This document shows positions 50,601 to 59,165 of a DNA stretch of 64,000 bases, piece after piece. Made by a program: the position numbers and the translations under genes. This stretch comes from Nocardia fusca NBRC 14340. GTDB taxonomy: Bacteria; Actinomycetota; Actinomycetes; Mycobacteriales; Mycobacteriaceae. Under the pieces are notes generated by a model that searched no databases, was not told where the DNA came from, and saw only the letters and a list, made by a program, of their open reading frames with translations. The stretch lies in NCBI RefSeq assembly GCF_001618425.1, contig NZ_BDCU01000017.1, positions 434,001-498,000 on the forward strand, written 5' to 3'. The stretch's first letter is position 1; each line of letters opens with the position of its first letter.

Positions 50601-53568
50601 GCTCGGTGGCACATCGCTCTCGGCCGGGCGGGTCGCCGCCCGCCTGGGTGTCCCACTCCGCGTTGTCTTCGACGCGCCCACTGTCACCGAACTTGCGACC
50701 GCGCTCGCGCACGCCGAGCCCGGCGACACCCCTGATCTCGTCGCCGGACCTCGACCCGACCGGGTACCCCTGGCTCCGGCTCAACGCCGGATCTGGATGC
50801 TCAACCGCTTACTGCCGGATTCGACCGCCTACCATCTTCCGGTCGCGCTCCGGCTGACCGGTCCGCTCGACCCGACCGCGCTCGCCACCGCGTTGCACGC
50901 GGTGGTCGACCGCCACGAAGCCCTGCGCACCGTGTATCCGGAATCGGGTGATTCCGCGCAGCAGCAACTATTGACCGCCGCGGTGGTCGCCGCCGCACTG
51001 GACCTCGATGCCACGGGTACATCCCAGGATCTGCACACCGAGATCGACGAATTCGTCGCCCGGCCCTTCGATGTCGCCGTCGATCCGCCGATCCGGGCCC
51101 GGCTGCTGCGCGTCGCCGAGCACCCCGAGGAACATGTACTCGTGCTGGTAGCGCACCATATCGCTGCCGACGGGTGGTCCCTGGGCCCACTGATCAGCGA
51201 TTTCACCGCCGCGTACACCGCAGCGCGGTTCGGCACCGAGCCGGACTGGGCGCCGCCGCCGGTGCGCTACTGCGACTACGCCCTGTGGCAGCACACCCTG
51301 CTCGGCGACCCGACCGATCCCGGCAGCCGGGCAGCCCGGCAACTGGCCTATTGGCGTGCGGTCCTCGCGGACGCACCGGACTCCCTTCCACTGCCCGCCC
51401 CGTCCACTGCCCGGCACGAAAGACGCGGGCACGGTGCCGCTGTCGAGGTCGATCTCACGACTCCCGTCACGGGCGTCGCCGGATGTACCCCGTTCGTGGT
51501 CGCGCTCACCACATATGCCGTGCTGCTGCACCAGGTCAGCGGTTGCGACGATATGGTGATCGGCGCTCCGGTCGCGGGACGCGGACATCCGGCGCTCGAG
51601 CCGGTGGTCGGTATGTTCGTCAACACCGTGCCCCTGCGCGTGCGCATCACACCGGATGCCTCGTTCCGCGATCTCCTCTCGACCGTGCGCGCGACCGTGG
51701 TGGACGCCTTCGCGCACGCCGACGTCCCTTTCGACGCGATCGTCGCGGCGACCGGCGCCCCCCGCATCGACGGTGGAAACCCGCTGCTGCGGACCGTGCT
51801 GGCCTACGAGAACCTGCCCACATCACCTCCGCTGCTCCTGGACGGCCTACGCGTCGAGCCCCTCGAACTCCCGGAGCGGGCCGCGCAGTTCGATCTCGCA
51901 CTCACTGTCCACGAGAACCCCCCACGTGCCTCGTTCCGTTACGACACAGCAGTTCTCGACGACACAGCGGTCACTGCTCTGGCTTCGGCCTACAACACCC
52001 TGTCGGCCGCTGCGCTGCGGAACCCCGACCGACCGATCGCCGAGCTCGTCGGCGCCGGAATCGACCGTCCCGGCTCACCACCGAACCACTTCCGAATCGG
52101 TGCCGACCCGGCCGAAGTCGTCGCGCCGACCGCCCCCGCAACCGCTCGGGAGCAGGCGATCGCAATGGTTTTCGCCGAGGTGCTCGGGCTCGAATCCGTC
52201 GGACCCGAGGATGATTTCTTCGCCCTCGGTGGCACATCGCTGCTGCTGTTCGCGCTGCGTACCGCATTGGCCGAACGTTTGGGCCTGCAGATCGACCCAG
52301 GGATTCTTTTCGACGCCCCGACAGCACGGGCGCTGGCCGCCGGCCGCGACACGGTGGATCCGCGCGAGTTCGCCCGTTCGCTCCGTGCGGATGCTGTGCT
52401 CGACGACAAGTTCTCCGTCGACGGAAAGGCTGCCGCGGATCCCGCCGGCCCTATCCTGCTCACCGGCGCCACGGGGTTCCTGGGCACCCATCTACTGCGC
52501 GAATTGTTGGACAGCGACCCGCGGCCGGTCTACTGCCTGCTGCGCGCGGAGACGTCCGCCGCGGGCCTGAACCGACTACGCGCTGCCATGGGCGAATTCG
52601 AACTCGCCCACGACGATCTCCCCGACCGGGTGACGGTGGTACCCGGTGACCTCACCCGTCCTCTCCTCGGCCTGAACGTCGATACCGCCGCCCGGCTCGC
52701 CGGCCGCATCTCAGCGATCGTGCACAACGGAGCGGCGGTCGACCACCTGGCTTCCTATCGGCAGTTGCGCAATGCCAATGTGGGCGGCACCCGGGAGGTA
52801 CTGCGCCTTGCCACGGTCGCGCGGGTGGTTCCGGTACACCTGGTGTCGACCCTGGACGCGGCCATCGGCCCGGACCGATCGGGCACCCTCACCGAAGAGG
52901 CCACGATTACGGCCGAACAGGTACGACCGCACGGATACGTGGCGACCAAATGGGTAGCCGAGCAACTCGTCCGGCAGGCCGGAGCTCGGGGACTACCGGT
53001 GGCGGTCTACCGGCCGGGGCTGATCGGCGGTTCGCTCACCACGGGCGCGGTCGCTCGTGACGATTCCCTGTGGACTCTGGTGCGCGCGGTGGCACGACTC
53101 GGAGTCGCCCCCGATCCCGGCAACGCCGCGATATCGCTGATACCGGTCGACCACGTGGCCAGAGCACTGGTTTCGCTTCTCCCGGTCGCCACCGGAGACC
53201 CTTGCTATCACTTGGTGAACATCGAACCAACTCCCCTGTCGGACCTGGTGGCGGGACTCGACCGGCTCGGGTATCCGGTCCGCCCGGTGACAATGGAGGA
53301 GGTGCAACGACTCTTGGCCGAGCGGTTGGCCGACACGGGCGCCGACCCGCATCCGGACCTCGTTCGGGCCGCCTTGCTGATCGGCGGATACACAGGTGCC
53401 GGCACGGTAGGGCTCGGCGAACTCGTGCTCGACGACAGCCGCACCCGCGCGGAACTCGAGCGCGCGGGTATCACCTGCCCACCGATCGACGGTGCGGCAA
53501 TCGATCGCCACCTGCGACGGTTCCGCGATGAAGGTCTGCTACCTCCGGTGGCCTCGGTAGTTCACTGA
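47653..53568 (+). CDS. non-ribosomal peptide synthetase, C-A-T-C-T-R, reductive release
   Basis: 1971 residues. Domains in order: condensation C1 (about 8-430, active HHLMLDG at 138-144); adenylation A (about 455-950: TSGSTGRPKG 606-615, GYGPTE 737-742, YRTGD 822-826, catalytic Lys934); carrier T1 (Ser988 in LGGTSL); C2 (about 1045-1480, HHIAADG 1168-1174); T2 (Ser1529); and an NAD(P)H thioester reductase R (about 1597-1960: GATGFLG 1605-1611, Tyr1762 and Lys1766 of YxxxK). The second module has no A domain, so the single A must load both carriers or T2 is loaded in trans. R should release an aldehyde or alcohol. The starter C1 suggests an acyl donor made elsewhere. No MbtH or phosphopantetheinyl transferase gene is nearby. 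An iron-box-like site precedes it, so a siderophore-related or other iron-responsive lipopeptide is plausible. Confidence 0.93.
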   Translation: MPASPESRWPLTTAQREVWLAQQMHGLVPLAIAQFIDVRGPLDRDAYTAAGRQAARELGIYLRIDIDSDGMPWQQPEFDHYDDVGFVDLSTEPDPREAALGWMRAHQRTPLDITVDPPLCSTVLRIGPQHHYVYTRAHHLMLDGYGAARLAHRHAELYEQLLAGAAPPESEPGTPEPLLAADRAYRASERFEKDRRYWSQRAADLPDPSTLAVRPGEPAAYSVVVGTDLTPDRVATLDHAAAGAGTATVLVAAFGAYLARVSGTAEVTLTLPVAARTTAALRRTAGLVSNIVPVRLAVAATARLGELVAVARTEIGGALRHQRYRGEDIVRDVVPGAHLGTRDFGPAVNIMNFESTVDLGPARATLHLLGTGPVPDLAFNIYPGSSNGLRIEFEANPHRYTHTELAAHHARFLRLLTHLGAGRPVGEFDLLDAGEAAALVPWHGPAGGPIVALAGLIAAAVQRNPDGTAVVHGERRWTYREFDLRTDRLARELIAAGVGPETLVATVLERSAESVAAVWAVAKAGAAFVPVDPTYPQDRVDYLLADSGAGIALTTAEHADRVPAGIRVLRVEAALTEALEASRGPVTDAERTTPLSPTHPAYLIYTSGSTGRPKGVVVTHGGLANLAAERHDRFGLRPGTVTVHHASPGFDMAVGEQLFALSGSATLVVAPRYAVAGSELAELIRRERVTHAIITPAVLATLDPRDVPELKVLAVGGEAVRGDLVDKWAPGRRIRNGYGPTEATDIATLAELVAGEPVTIGAPLRGFHALVLDTRLRPVPPGVLGELYLGGPALARGYHGRPGLTAGRFVADPFGPPSGRLYRTGDLVSISAGSPPALVYHGRGDSQIKVRGHRIEPGEIEAALTALTGIARAAVTAHTDERTGTHLVAYLVAEPDARIDSSSVRAEMARRLPSHLRPAAYEVLDTLPLTAHGKLDHRRLPAPVFGHTRYRAPSGTAEELVAAVFAEVLAVTRPVGAGDDFFALGGTSLSAGRVAARLGVPLRVVFDAPTVTELATALAHAEPGDTPDLVAGPRPDRVPLAPAQRRIWMLNRLLPDSTAYHLPVALRLTGPLDPTALATALHAVVDRHEALRTVYPESGDSAQQQLLTAAVVAAALDLDATGTSQDLHTEIDEFVARPFDVAVDPPIRARLLRVAEHPEEHVLVLVAHHIAADGWSLGPLISDFTAAYTAARFGTEPDWAPPPVRYCDYALWQHTLLGDPTDPGSRAARQLAYWRAVLADAPDSLPLPAPSTARHERRGHGAAVEVDLTTPVTGVAGCTPFVVALTTYAVLLHQVSGCDDMVIGAPVAGRGHPALEPVVGMFVNTVPLRVRITPDASFRDLLSTVRATVVDAFAHADVPFDAIVAATGAPRIDGGNPLLRTVLAYENLPTSPPLLLDGLRVEPLELPERAAQFDLALTVHENPPRASFRYDTAVLDDTAVTALASAYNTLSAAALRNPDRPIAELVGAGIDRPGSPPNHFRIGADPAEVVAPTAPATAREQAIAMVFAEVLGLESVGPEDDFFALGGTSLLLFALRTALAERLGLQIDPGILFDAPTARALAAGRDTVDPREFARSLRADAVLDDKFSVDGKAAADPAGPILLTGATGFLGTHLLRELLDSDPRPVYCLLRAETSAAGLNRLRAAMGEFELAHDDLPDRVTVVPGDLTRPLLGLNVDTAARLAGRISAIVHNGAAVDHLASYRQLRNANVGGTREVLRLATVARVVPVHLVSTLDAAIGPDRSGTLTEEATITAEQVRPHGYVATKWVAEQLVRQAGARGLPVAVYRPGLIGGSLTTGAVARDDSLWTLVRAVARLGVAPDPGNAAISLIPVDHVARALVSLLPVATGDPCYHLVNIEPTPLSDLVAGLDRLGYPVRPVTMEEVQRLLAERLADTGADPHPDLVRAALLIGGYTGAGTVGLGELVLDDSRTRAELERAGITCPPIDGAAIDRHLRRFRDEGLLPPVASVVH

Positions 53569-53586
53569 CGCCCTCGTCCCACGGCA

Positions 53587-56500
53587 TCAGCGAGAGGACT
53601 CGGCCGCCGCGAGATCGTGCCCGCGCAGTCGCTGGGAGATCACCTGGGTGATGCCGTCACCACGCATGCTCACGCCATAGAGCGCGTCCGCGATCTCCAT
53701 GGTCGGTTTCTGGTGGGTGATGACGATCAGCTGGCTCTTCTCCCGCAACTGCTCGAACAGCCCGATGAGCCGGCGCAGGTTCGTATCGTCGAGCGCCGCC
53801 TCCACCTCGTCCATCACATAGAACGGCGAGGGGCGGGCGCGGAAGATGGCGACCAGCAGCGCCACCGCGGTCAGTGATTTCTCCCCGCCGGACAGCAGCG
53901 ACAGCCGTTTGACCTTCTTCCCGGGCGGCCGCGCCTCCACTTCGATACCGGTGGTGAGCATATCGGTGGGGTCGGTGAGCAACAGCCGGCCGTCGCCGCC
54001 GGGGAACAGCGCGGCGAAGACCTGGACGAACTCCCGTTCCACATCGGCGTAGGCATCGGTGAAGACCTGCAGGATCCGCGCGTCGACCTCGGCCACCACA
54101 TCCAGCAAATCCTGGCGGGCCTTCTTGACGTCCTCGAGCTGGGTGGCCAGGAAGTTGTAGCGCTCCTCGAGTGCCGCGAACTCCTCCAGGGCCAGCGGGT
54201 TGACCTTGCCCAGGGTGGCCAGATCTTTTTCGGCGCGTTTGGCGCGCCGCTCCTGCGACGCGCGGTCGAACGGCATCGGCGCCGGTGCGCTGACCTGCTC
54301 ACCGCGCTCCTTGGCCTGCTCGTATTCCCGCATCTCCAGCTCGCTGGGCGGCAGGGCGACCGCGGGACCGTATTCGGCGATGAGATCGTCGAGCGCGATC
54401 CCGAACTGTTCGGCGATGGTGGCTTCCAGCTGTTCGATCCGCAACGCCGCCTGCGCTTTGGCGACCTCGTCGCGGTGGACCGCGTCGGTGAGCTGCTCGA
54501 GCTGGGCGTTCAGAGCCCGCACCCGCTCCTTGATCCGGTCCACCTCGGTGGCGCATTCGGTACGCCGCCGGACCAGTTCGTCGCGGCGTGCGGCGGCGGC
54601 CGCCACCACTTTCTCGAGTTCGGCGGCCAGGTCCGCGCCGGATTCGGCGACCGCGGCGGCGACGCCTGCGGCCTGACGCCGGGCGGCCTGCGCCCGTTCG
54701 GCCCGGGCCCGCGCCTCGCGTTCGGCACGGGCGGCGCGCCGGAGCGTTTCCGCCTTACCCCGGACCGATTCGGCACGCTCCTCGGCCGTGCGCACCGCCA
54801 GCCGCGCTTCTACCTCCATGGCCCGGGCCTCGGCGAGCGCGGCGGCGGCCTCCTCCCGGGCCAGTGCGGCGGCCTCGGTTCCGGCGGCGCCGGCGGCATC
54901 ACTGTCGGTATCGGCCTGTTCGCGCTCGGCGTGCCGCAGCCGGTCCTCGAGCTCGGCCAGCTCGCCGACCGCTTTCTCGTGCGCGGTCTCGGCGTCGGCG
55001 CGCTGGCCGGTCAGCCGCTCCGATTCGGCGTCGGCCGCGCGGACGGCCGCACCGAGCCGGCCGAGCCGCTCGTAGACGGTATTGAGGGCCTGATCGGATT
55101 CGTGCAGGGCCAGCAGGGCATGGTCGACCGCTTCTTTGCGGTCGGCCTGTTCCTCCAGCGCCCCGGCCAGGCCGGCCTCCAACTCTTCGGCGTGCCGACG
55201 GGCGGCGATCAGATCGGCCTCGGCGGCATCGATACTCGCCTGGATCTCCAACCGGCTGGGTGACCGGTCCGAACCTCCGACCAGCCATCCGGTCCCGGCC
55301 AGATCGCCCTCCCGGGTGACCACCCGCAGTTCCGGGCGCGCATTCAGCAGCGCGGACGCCGCGTCCAGATCGGCGACCACCGCGACCCGGCGGGTCAGCG
55401 CCACCACGGCCGCGCGTACCGGATCCGGGCAGTCCACCACATCCAGCAACCAGCGGGCCGCCCCGGGCAGGGCCGGTTCTTCGCGATCCGCCGCCGCCGG
55501 CCCCTCGTACACAAGTGCGGCCCGCCCACCGTCGGCCTTCCCCAGGGCCCGCAGTGCGCTGAGGGCCGTCTCCCCGGTATCGGCCACCACCGCTTCGGCC
55601 ACCGGCCCCAGTACCGCCGCGACCGCGGACTCGTACCCGGTGTGTACCCGCAACTGCCCCGACAGCGGGCCCAGCAGTCCGGCCGGATGGTTCTCGGTGA
55701 GCCAGGCCGCACCGTCGCGGCTGGCCAGGTTCATGCCGAGCGCTTCGATCCGCGCGGTCAGCGAGGCCACCAGCCGACCGGCCTCCCGATCCTCGGCACG
55801 CAGTTCGGTGACCCGGCGGTCGGCCAGTCCGAGCGCCTCCACGGCATGTTCGTGCTGGGCGTCGAGCCCGGCCTCGCCGGCGTCCAGCTCGGCCAGTTCG
55901 TCCTGCACCGCGTCGAATTCCGACCGAGCCGCGGTGCCCCGCGCCCGGGCCTCGGTGATGGCGGTGGACAACCGCACGATCTCGGCGTCCATCGATTGCG
56001 CGCGGGTGCGCAGGTTCTCGACCTGCCCCGATAACCGGACCAGCCCCTCGCGCCGGTCGGCGATGGCTCGCACCGCGGCCAGATGCGCCTGTTCGGCGGC
56101 TTTGGCGGCATGCTCGCGGTCGCCCAGACTCTCCCGCGCGGCCTCCAGCGTTTCGGTGGCCATCTCGACGGCCTCGCGCAGTTCGGCTTCCTCGGCCTCC
56201 ACCCGGTCGGCTTCGGCCTCGAGCTGATCGGGGTCGCGGCCGGTATTCGCGGGGGCGGCGGTATCGAGGTGCCGGGCGCGATCACCGGCGATCCGGATGG
56301 TCGCATTGACCCGTTCGGAGAGGGCGGAGAGCTGGAACCACAGTTGTCCGGCGGCCTCGGCCCCGGGAGTGAGCCGGGAGAGCTGGTATTCCTGCTGGGC
56401 GAGCGCGGCATTCGCGGCATCGAGTTCGCTGCGCACGGTGATCTGCTGTTCCCGCGCGTAGGCCTCTTTGCTCTGCTGGCTCTCCAGTTCGTTGCGCCGG

Positions 56501-57264
56501 GTGACCAGATCGTCGGCGGCCAGCCGTAACCGGGCGTCGCGCAGATCCGCCTGCACCGTCTGCGCCCGGCGGGCGACCTCGGCCTGCCGGCCCAGCGGTT
56601 TGAGCTGGCGGCGCAGTTCGGTGGTGAGGTCGGTGAGCCGGGCCAGGTTGGCCTGCATCGCATCCAGTTTGCGAACGGCCTTTTCCTTGCGTTTGCGGTG
56701 TTTGAGCACACCGGCGGCTTCCTCGATGAAGGCGCGCCGGTCCTCGGGGCGCGATTCGAGAATCGCCGAGAGCTGGCCCTGCCCGACGATGACGTGCATT
56801 TCCCGGCCGATACCGGAGTCGCTGAGCAGTTCCTGCACATCCATGAGCCGGCAGGAGTTGCCGTTGATCTCGTATTCTCCGGCGCCGTCGCGGAACATGC
56901 GGCGGGTGATGGAGACCTCGGCGTAGTCGATGGGCAGGGCGCCGTCGGAATTGTCGATGGTCAGCGTGACCTCGGCGCGGCCCAGCGGGGCCCGCCCGGA
57001 GGTACCGGCGAAGATGACGTCCTGCATCTTCCCGCCGCGCAACGCCTTGGCGCCCTGTTCGCCCATCACCCAGGTGAGCGCGTCGACGACATTGGATTTA
57101 CCGGAGCCGTTGGGCCCCACCACACAGGTGATCCCGGGCTCGAAGCGCAGAGTCGTCGCGGACGCGAAGGATTTGAAACCCTTCAACGTCAAGCTCTTCA
57201 GGTGCAACGCCGACGACCCTTTCCGCCTCCGTGACTGTCCGCCTCGCCCAGGCCGATCAGCCAT
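53587..57264 (-). CDS. smc: chromosome segregation protein SMC
   Basis: 1225 residues as drawn. Condensin ATPase that compacts and separates chromosomes. Walker [10 protein letters not shown] near the N-terminus, two long coiled coils (about 170-510 and 680-1010) around a hinge (about 520-670), signature LSGGEK and Walker [14 protein letters not shown] at the C-terminus. Mycobacterial SMC starts at the equivalent of residue 21 ([14 protein letters not shown]). A TTG at 57204 preceded by GGAAAGG is therefore a likely alternative start, giving 1205 residues. It converges on the NRPS gene with an 18-bp gap, no terminator visible. Confidence 0.97.
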   Translation of the reverse strand: MADRPGRGGQSRRRKGSSALHLKSLTLKGFKSFASATTLRFEPGITCVVGPNGSGKSNVVDALTWVMGEQGAKALRGGKMQDVIFAGTSGRAPLGRAEVTLTIDNSDGALPIDYAEVSITRRMFRDGAGEYEINGNSCRLMDVQELLSDSGIGREMHVIVGQGQLSAILESRPEDRRAFIEEAAGVLKHRKRKEKAVRKLDAMQANLARLTDLTTELRRQLKPLGRQAEVARRAQTVQADLRDARLRLAADDLVTRRNELESQQSKEAYAREQQITVRSELDAANAALAQQEYQLSRLTPGAEAAGQLWFQLSALSERVNATIRIAGDRARHLDTAAPANTGRDPDQLEAEADRVEAEEAELREAVEMATETLEAARESLGDREHAAKAAEQAHLAAVRAIADRREGLVRLSGQVENLRTRAQSMDAEIVRLSTAITEARARGTAARSEFDAVQDELAELDAGEAGLDAQHEHAVEALGLADRRVTELRAEDREAGRLVASLTARIEALGMNLASRDGAAWLTENHPAGLLGPLSGQLRVHTGYESAVAAVLGPVAEAVVADTGETALSALRALGKADGGRAALVYEGPAAADREEPALPGAARWLLDVVDCPDPVRAAVVALTRRVAVVADLDAASALLNARPELRVVTREGDLAGTGWLVGGSDRSPSRLEIQASIDAAEADLIAARRHAEELEAGLAGALEEQADRKEAVDHALLALHESDQALNTVYERLGRLGAAVRAADAESERLTGQRADAETAHEKAVGELAELEDRLRHAEREQADTDSDAAGAAGTEAAALAREEAAAALAEARAMEVEARLAVRTAEERAESVRGKAETLRRAARAEREARARAERAQAARRQAAGVAAAVAESGADLAAELEKVVAAAAARRDELVRRRTECATEVDRIKERVRALNAQLEQLTDAVHRDEVAKAQAALRIEQLEATIAEQFGIALDDLIAEYGPAVALPPSELEMREYEQAKERGEQVSAPAPMPFDRASQERRAKRAEKDLATLGKVNPLALEEFAALEERYNFLATQLEDVKKARQDLLDVVAEVDARILQVFTDAYADVEREFVQVFAALFPGGDGRLLLTDPTDMLTTGIEVEARPPGKKVKRLSLLSGGEKSLTAVALLVAIFRARPSPFYVMDEVEAALDDTNLRRLIGLFEQLREKSQLIVITHQKPTMEIADALYGVSMRGDGITQVISQRLRGHDLAAAESSR

Positions 57265-57387
57265 GGTATAGGCCTGCGGCGCCGTGACCCCAACCGGCGC
57301 ACCGGCCGTGGCCGATCGATTGCCGGGTACACCGGCGACCGCGACCGGGCGTGTCCGCCGGCCGGATGTCAGGAAGGCTACCGGGCG

Positions 57388-57807
57388 TTATATCTTCCGG
57401 CGATGGCGGTGGCCGCTCTCGATACCGGTTGCCGCCCGTACTGCCAGCACCGCGCCCCACGGACCGATGACCCACATGGGCCAGAAATAGGTGAACTCAC
57501 CGACACCCAGCGAGATCGCGCCCCAGATCACCAGCACCAGCACGCTGACCGTGAGCCACGCGGTGGCCTCGATCCGCTGCCAGACCGGGAACCGCGAGCG
57601 CGGTGTCGCCGGACGCGCCGGTGCCAAGGTGGGCAGGTCCGCGAGGACGCCGGTGAGTTCCTCGCGGGTGGTGGTGCGGTACACCTGCGCGACCCGCTGA
57701 TCGTATTCGGCCAGGTCGATGCGGCCGTCGCCGAGATGGCGGCTCAGCTCGGCCACGATTCGATCGCGTTCGGCGTCCGAGGCCCGGGTTCCCGCCGTGA
57801 TCTCCAT
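57388..57807 (-). CDS. DUF1707 (SHOCT-like) membrane protein
   Basis: 139 residues from ATG 57807 with GGGGAG upstream. The N-terminal ~55 residues are a DUF1707 domain: RASDAERDRIVAELSRHLGDGRIDLAEYDQRV, with the usual end TTREELTGVLADLP. Two membrane helices follow (about 76-97 and 103-122), ending in GHRHRRKI. Function unknown; such proteins are numerous in actinobacteria. It lies between acyP and smc, where M. tuberculosis has no gene. Confidence 0.85.
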   Translation of the reverse strand: MEITAGTRASDAERDRIVAELSRHLGDGRIDLAEYDQRVAQVYRTTTREELTGVLADLPTLAPARPATPRSRFPVWQRIEATAWLTVSVLVLVIWGAISLGVGEFTYFWPMWVIGPWGAVLAVRAATGIESGHRHRRKI

Positions 57808-57902
57808 AACCGCTCCCCTTACAGGTCGGACCACATTCCACAATGGATGCACCCAGGGTGCACCTTCCACTGTGTTATGTCAAGGGTGGGCGGCGCCCCG
57901 GA

Positions 57903-58199
57903 CTACCGTTCGGCGAAACCTTCCAGCCCGCCCCGCGCCGGCTCCCACGACTCGACCACCAGATCCACCCGGCCGGGCGTTCCCCCCGACCGCAACAACG
58001 CCAGCAACCGGTCGGCCGCCGCACGCGACCCCTCCGCCACCACGTGCACCCGGCCGTCGGCGGCATTCGTGGCATGCCCGGTGAGGCCGAGTTCCAGCGC
58101 CCGCGCCCGCGTCCACCACCTGAAGCCCACACCCTGCACGTATCCGTGCACCCAGGCGCTCAACCGCACCGGGTCGGATCCGGCTGTCGCCGCGGCCAC
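57903..58199 (-). CDS. acyP: acylphosphatase
   Basis: 98 residues from GTG. Hydrolyses acyl phosphates. The catalytic Arg is in GYVQGVGFRWWTR and the catalytic Asn in HATNAADGRVHVV, both intact. It follows the osmC-family gene with a 2-bp gap, so the two are one operon. Homologue of Rv2922.1c, also beside smc. Confidence 0.93.
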   Translation of the reverse strand: MAAATAGSDPVRLSAWVHGYVQGVGFRWWTRARALELGLTGHATNAADGRVHVVAEGSRAAADRLLALLRSGGTPGRVDLVVESWEPARGGLEGFAER

Positions 58200-58201
58200 G
58201 A

Positions 58202-58687
58202 TCAGTCGACCGTGTCGATATCGAACGACAGCGTCACCTTGCTGCCGGCCTTCAGCGTGCGGCCGACCGTGCAGACCTTGTCGATGGCCCGCTGCACCGT
58301 CACCAGCAATCGGTCCCGGGCCGCCGCGTCGAGCTCGCTGAGGTCGAGCTCGAAGACCTCGTCGAGCTGCGGATACACCTCGTTCTCCCGGTCGGCGGCA
58401 CCGGACACCCGGATGGTGGCGTCGTAGTCGTCACCGAGCCGCCGTGACAGCGGGAAATCCGAACTCATCCCCGAGCAGGCCGCCAGCGCGATCTTCAGCA
58501 GCTCACCGGGGGTGAACACGCCGGGTACCCCCTCGGAACCGATGAGCACCTCGGCGCCGCGCGAACTGTAACCGGTATAGCGGCGGGTACCCGTCCGTTC
58601 CACCCACAGGGTGGTCGGCCCGGCCTGTGCCGCGGGCGCCGTATCGCCCGCTGCCGGGGCGGACGCCGCAGAGGTGTTGTCAACCAT
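58202..58687 (-). CDS. OsmC family peroxiredoxin-like protein
   Basis: 161 residues from ATG 58687 (frame open 13 codons further). OsmC/Ohr fold, thiol-dependent peroxide reduction. The family Cys is in LLKIALAACSGMSSDFPLSRR and the second in AIDKVCTVGRTLKAG; together they make the redox pair. An N-terminal Ala/Pro-rich stretch of ~30 residues precedes the fold. Followed by acyP after 2 bp; homologue of Rv2923c. Confidence 0.9.
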   Translation of the reverse strand: MVDNTSAASAPAAGDTAPAAQAGPTTLWVERTGTRRYTGYSSRGAEVLIGSEGVPGVFTPGELLKIALAACSGMSSDFPLSRRLGDDYDATIRVSGAADRENEVYPQLDEVFELDLSELDAAARDRLLVTVQRAIDKVCTVGRTLKAGSKVTLSFDIDTVD

Positions 58688-58740
58688 GCTCGCGATCCTG
58701 CCATCCGCGGTCGCCGCACCGCGCACCCGTCCTCGGCCGA

Positions 58741-58884
58741 TCAGCGCCGGTGCGGCCGACGACGGCCGCGCGCCGGTACCCGGACCCGTCGCTCATCGCG
58801 CACTTCGAGCAACACCGCCACGGCCCGCAGCAGGAGCAGACCGAAGACGAATCCGGCGATCAACGCGCACGCCACCAGGGACAT
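58741..58884 (-). CDS. 47-residue single-pass membrane protein
   Basis: ATG 58884 to TGA 58741. GGAGAGGA about 6 bp upstream is a very good ribosome binding site. Residues 1-25 (SLVACALIAGFVFGLLLLRAV) form one membrane helix; the rest is strongly basic (EVRDERRVRVPARGRRRPHRR in part), so Nout-Cin by the positive-inside rule. Ends 53 bp before osmC, in the same direction. No family recognised. Too small for most gene callers. Confidence 0.55.
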   Translation of the reverse strand: MSLVACALIAGFVFGLLLLRAVAVLLEVRDERRVRVPARGRRRPHRR

Positions 58885-59165
58885 GGCCGTCCTCTCCGTC
58901 CAGTTCCCGGCACCGGAAATCCTCGGTGCCGCACCGCGCCCGTGCTGCCGGGAAGGTCCGGTCGTATCGGGTCGCTACGTCGGAAACTACCCCGCCGATC
59001 CGGCCGGACACTCGATACTTACGCGTTGTTCACGCCGACGTGCGCGGGTTCACGACGCCGGACACCGCAGGCCGCCGACCGGCCGGGCCACCCGTCGGCC
59101 CCGACCGGCCCCGAGGCCGCCGGGCCTTCAGCGCGCGGTCGCATCGGTCGGCGCCACCGCGGGCA

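Larger units (their letters stand above)
44552..53586. mobile_element. 9-kb accessory insertion between ftsY and smc (proposed island)
   Basis: ftsY and smc are neighbours in M. tuberculosis and several relatives. Here the interval holds plus-strand genes opposite to the flanking core genes, two gene remnants, long poor non-coding stretches and a large NRPS. No integrase, insertion sequence, tRNA or flanking direct repeat was seen, so how it arrived is unknown and 'mobile' is an inference from synteny only. Confidence 0.4.
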
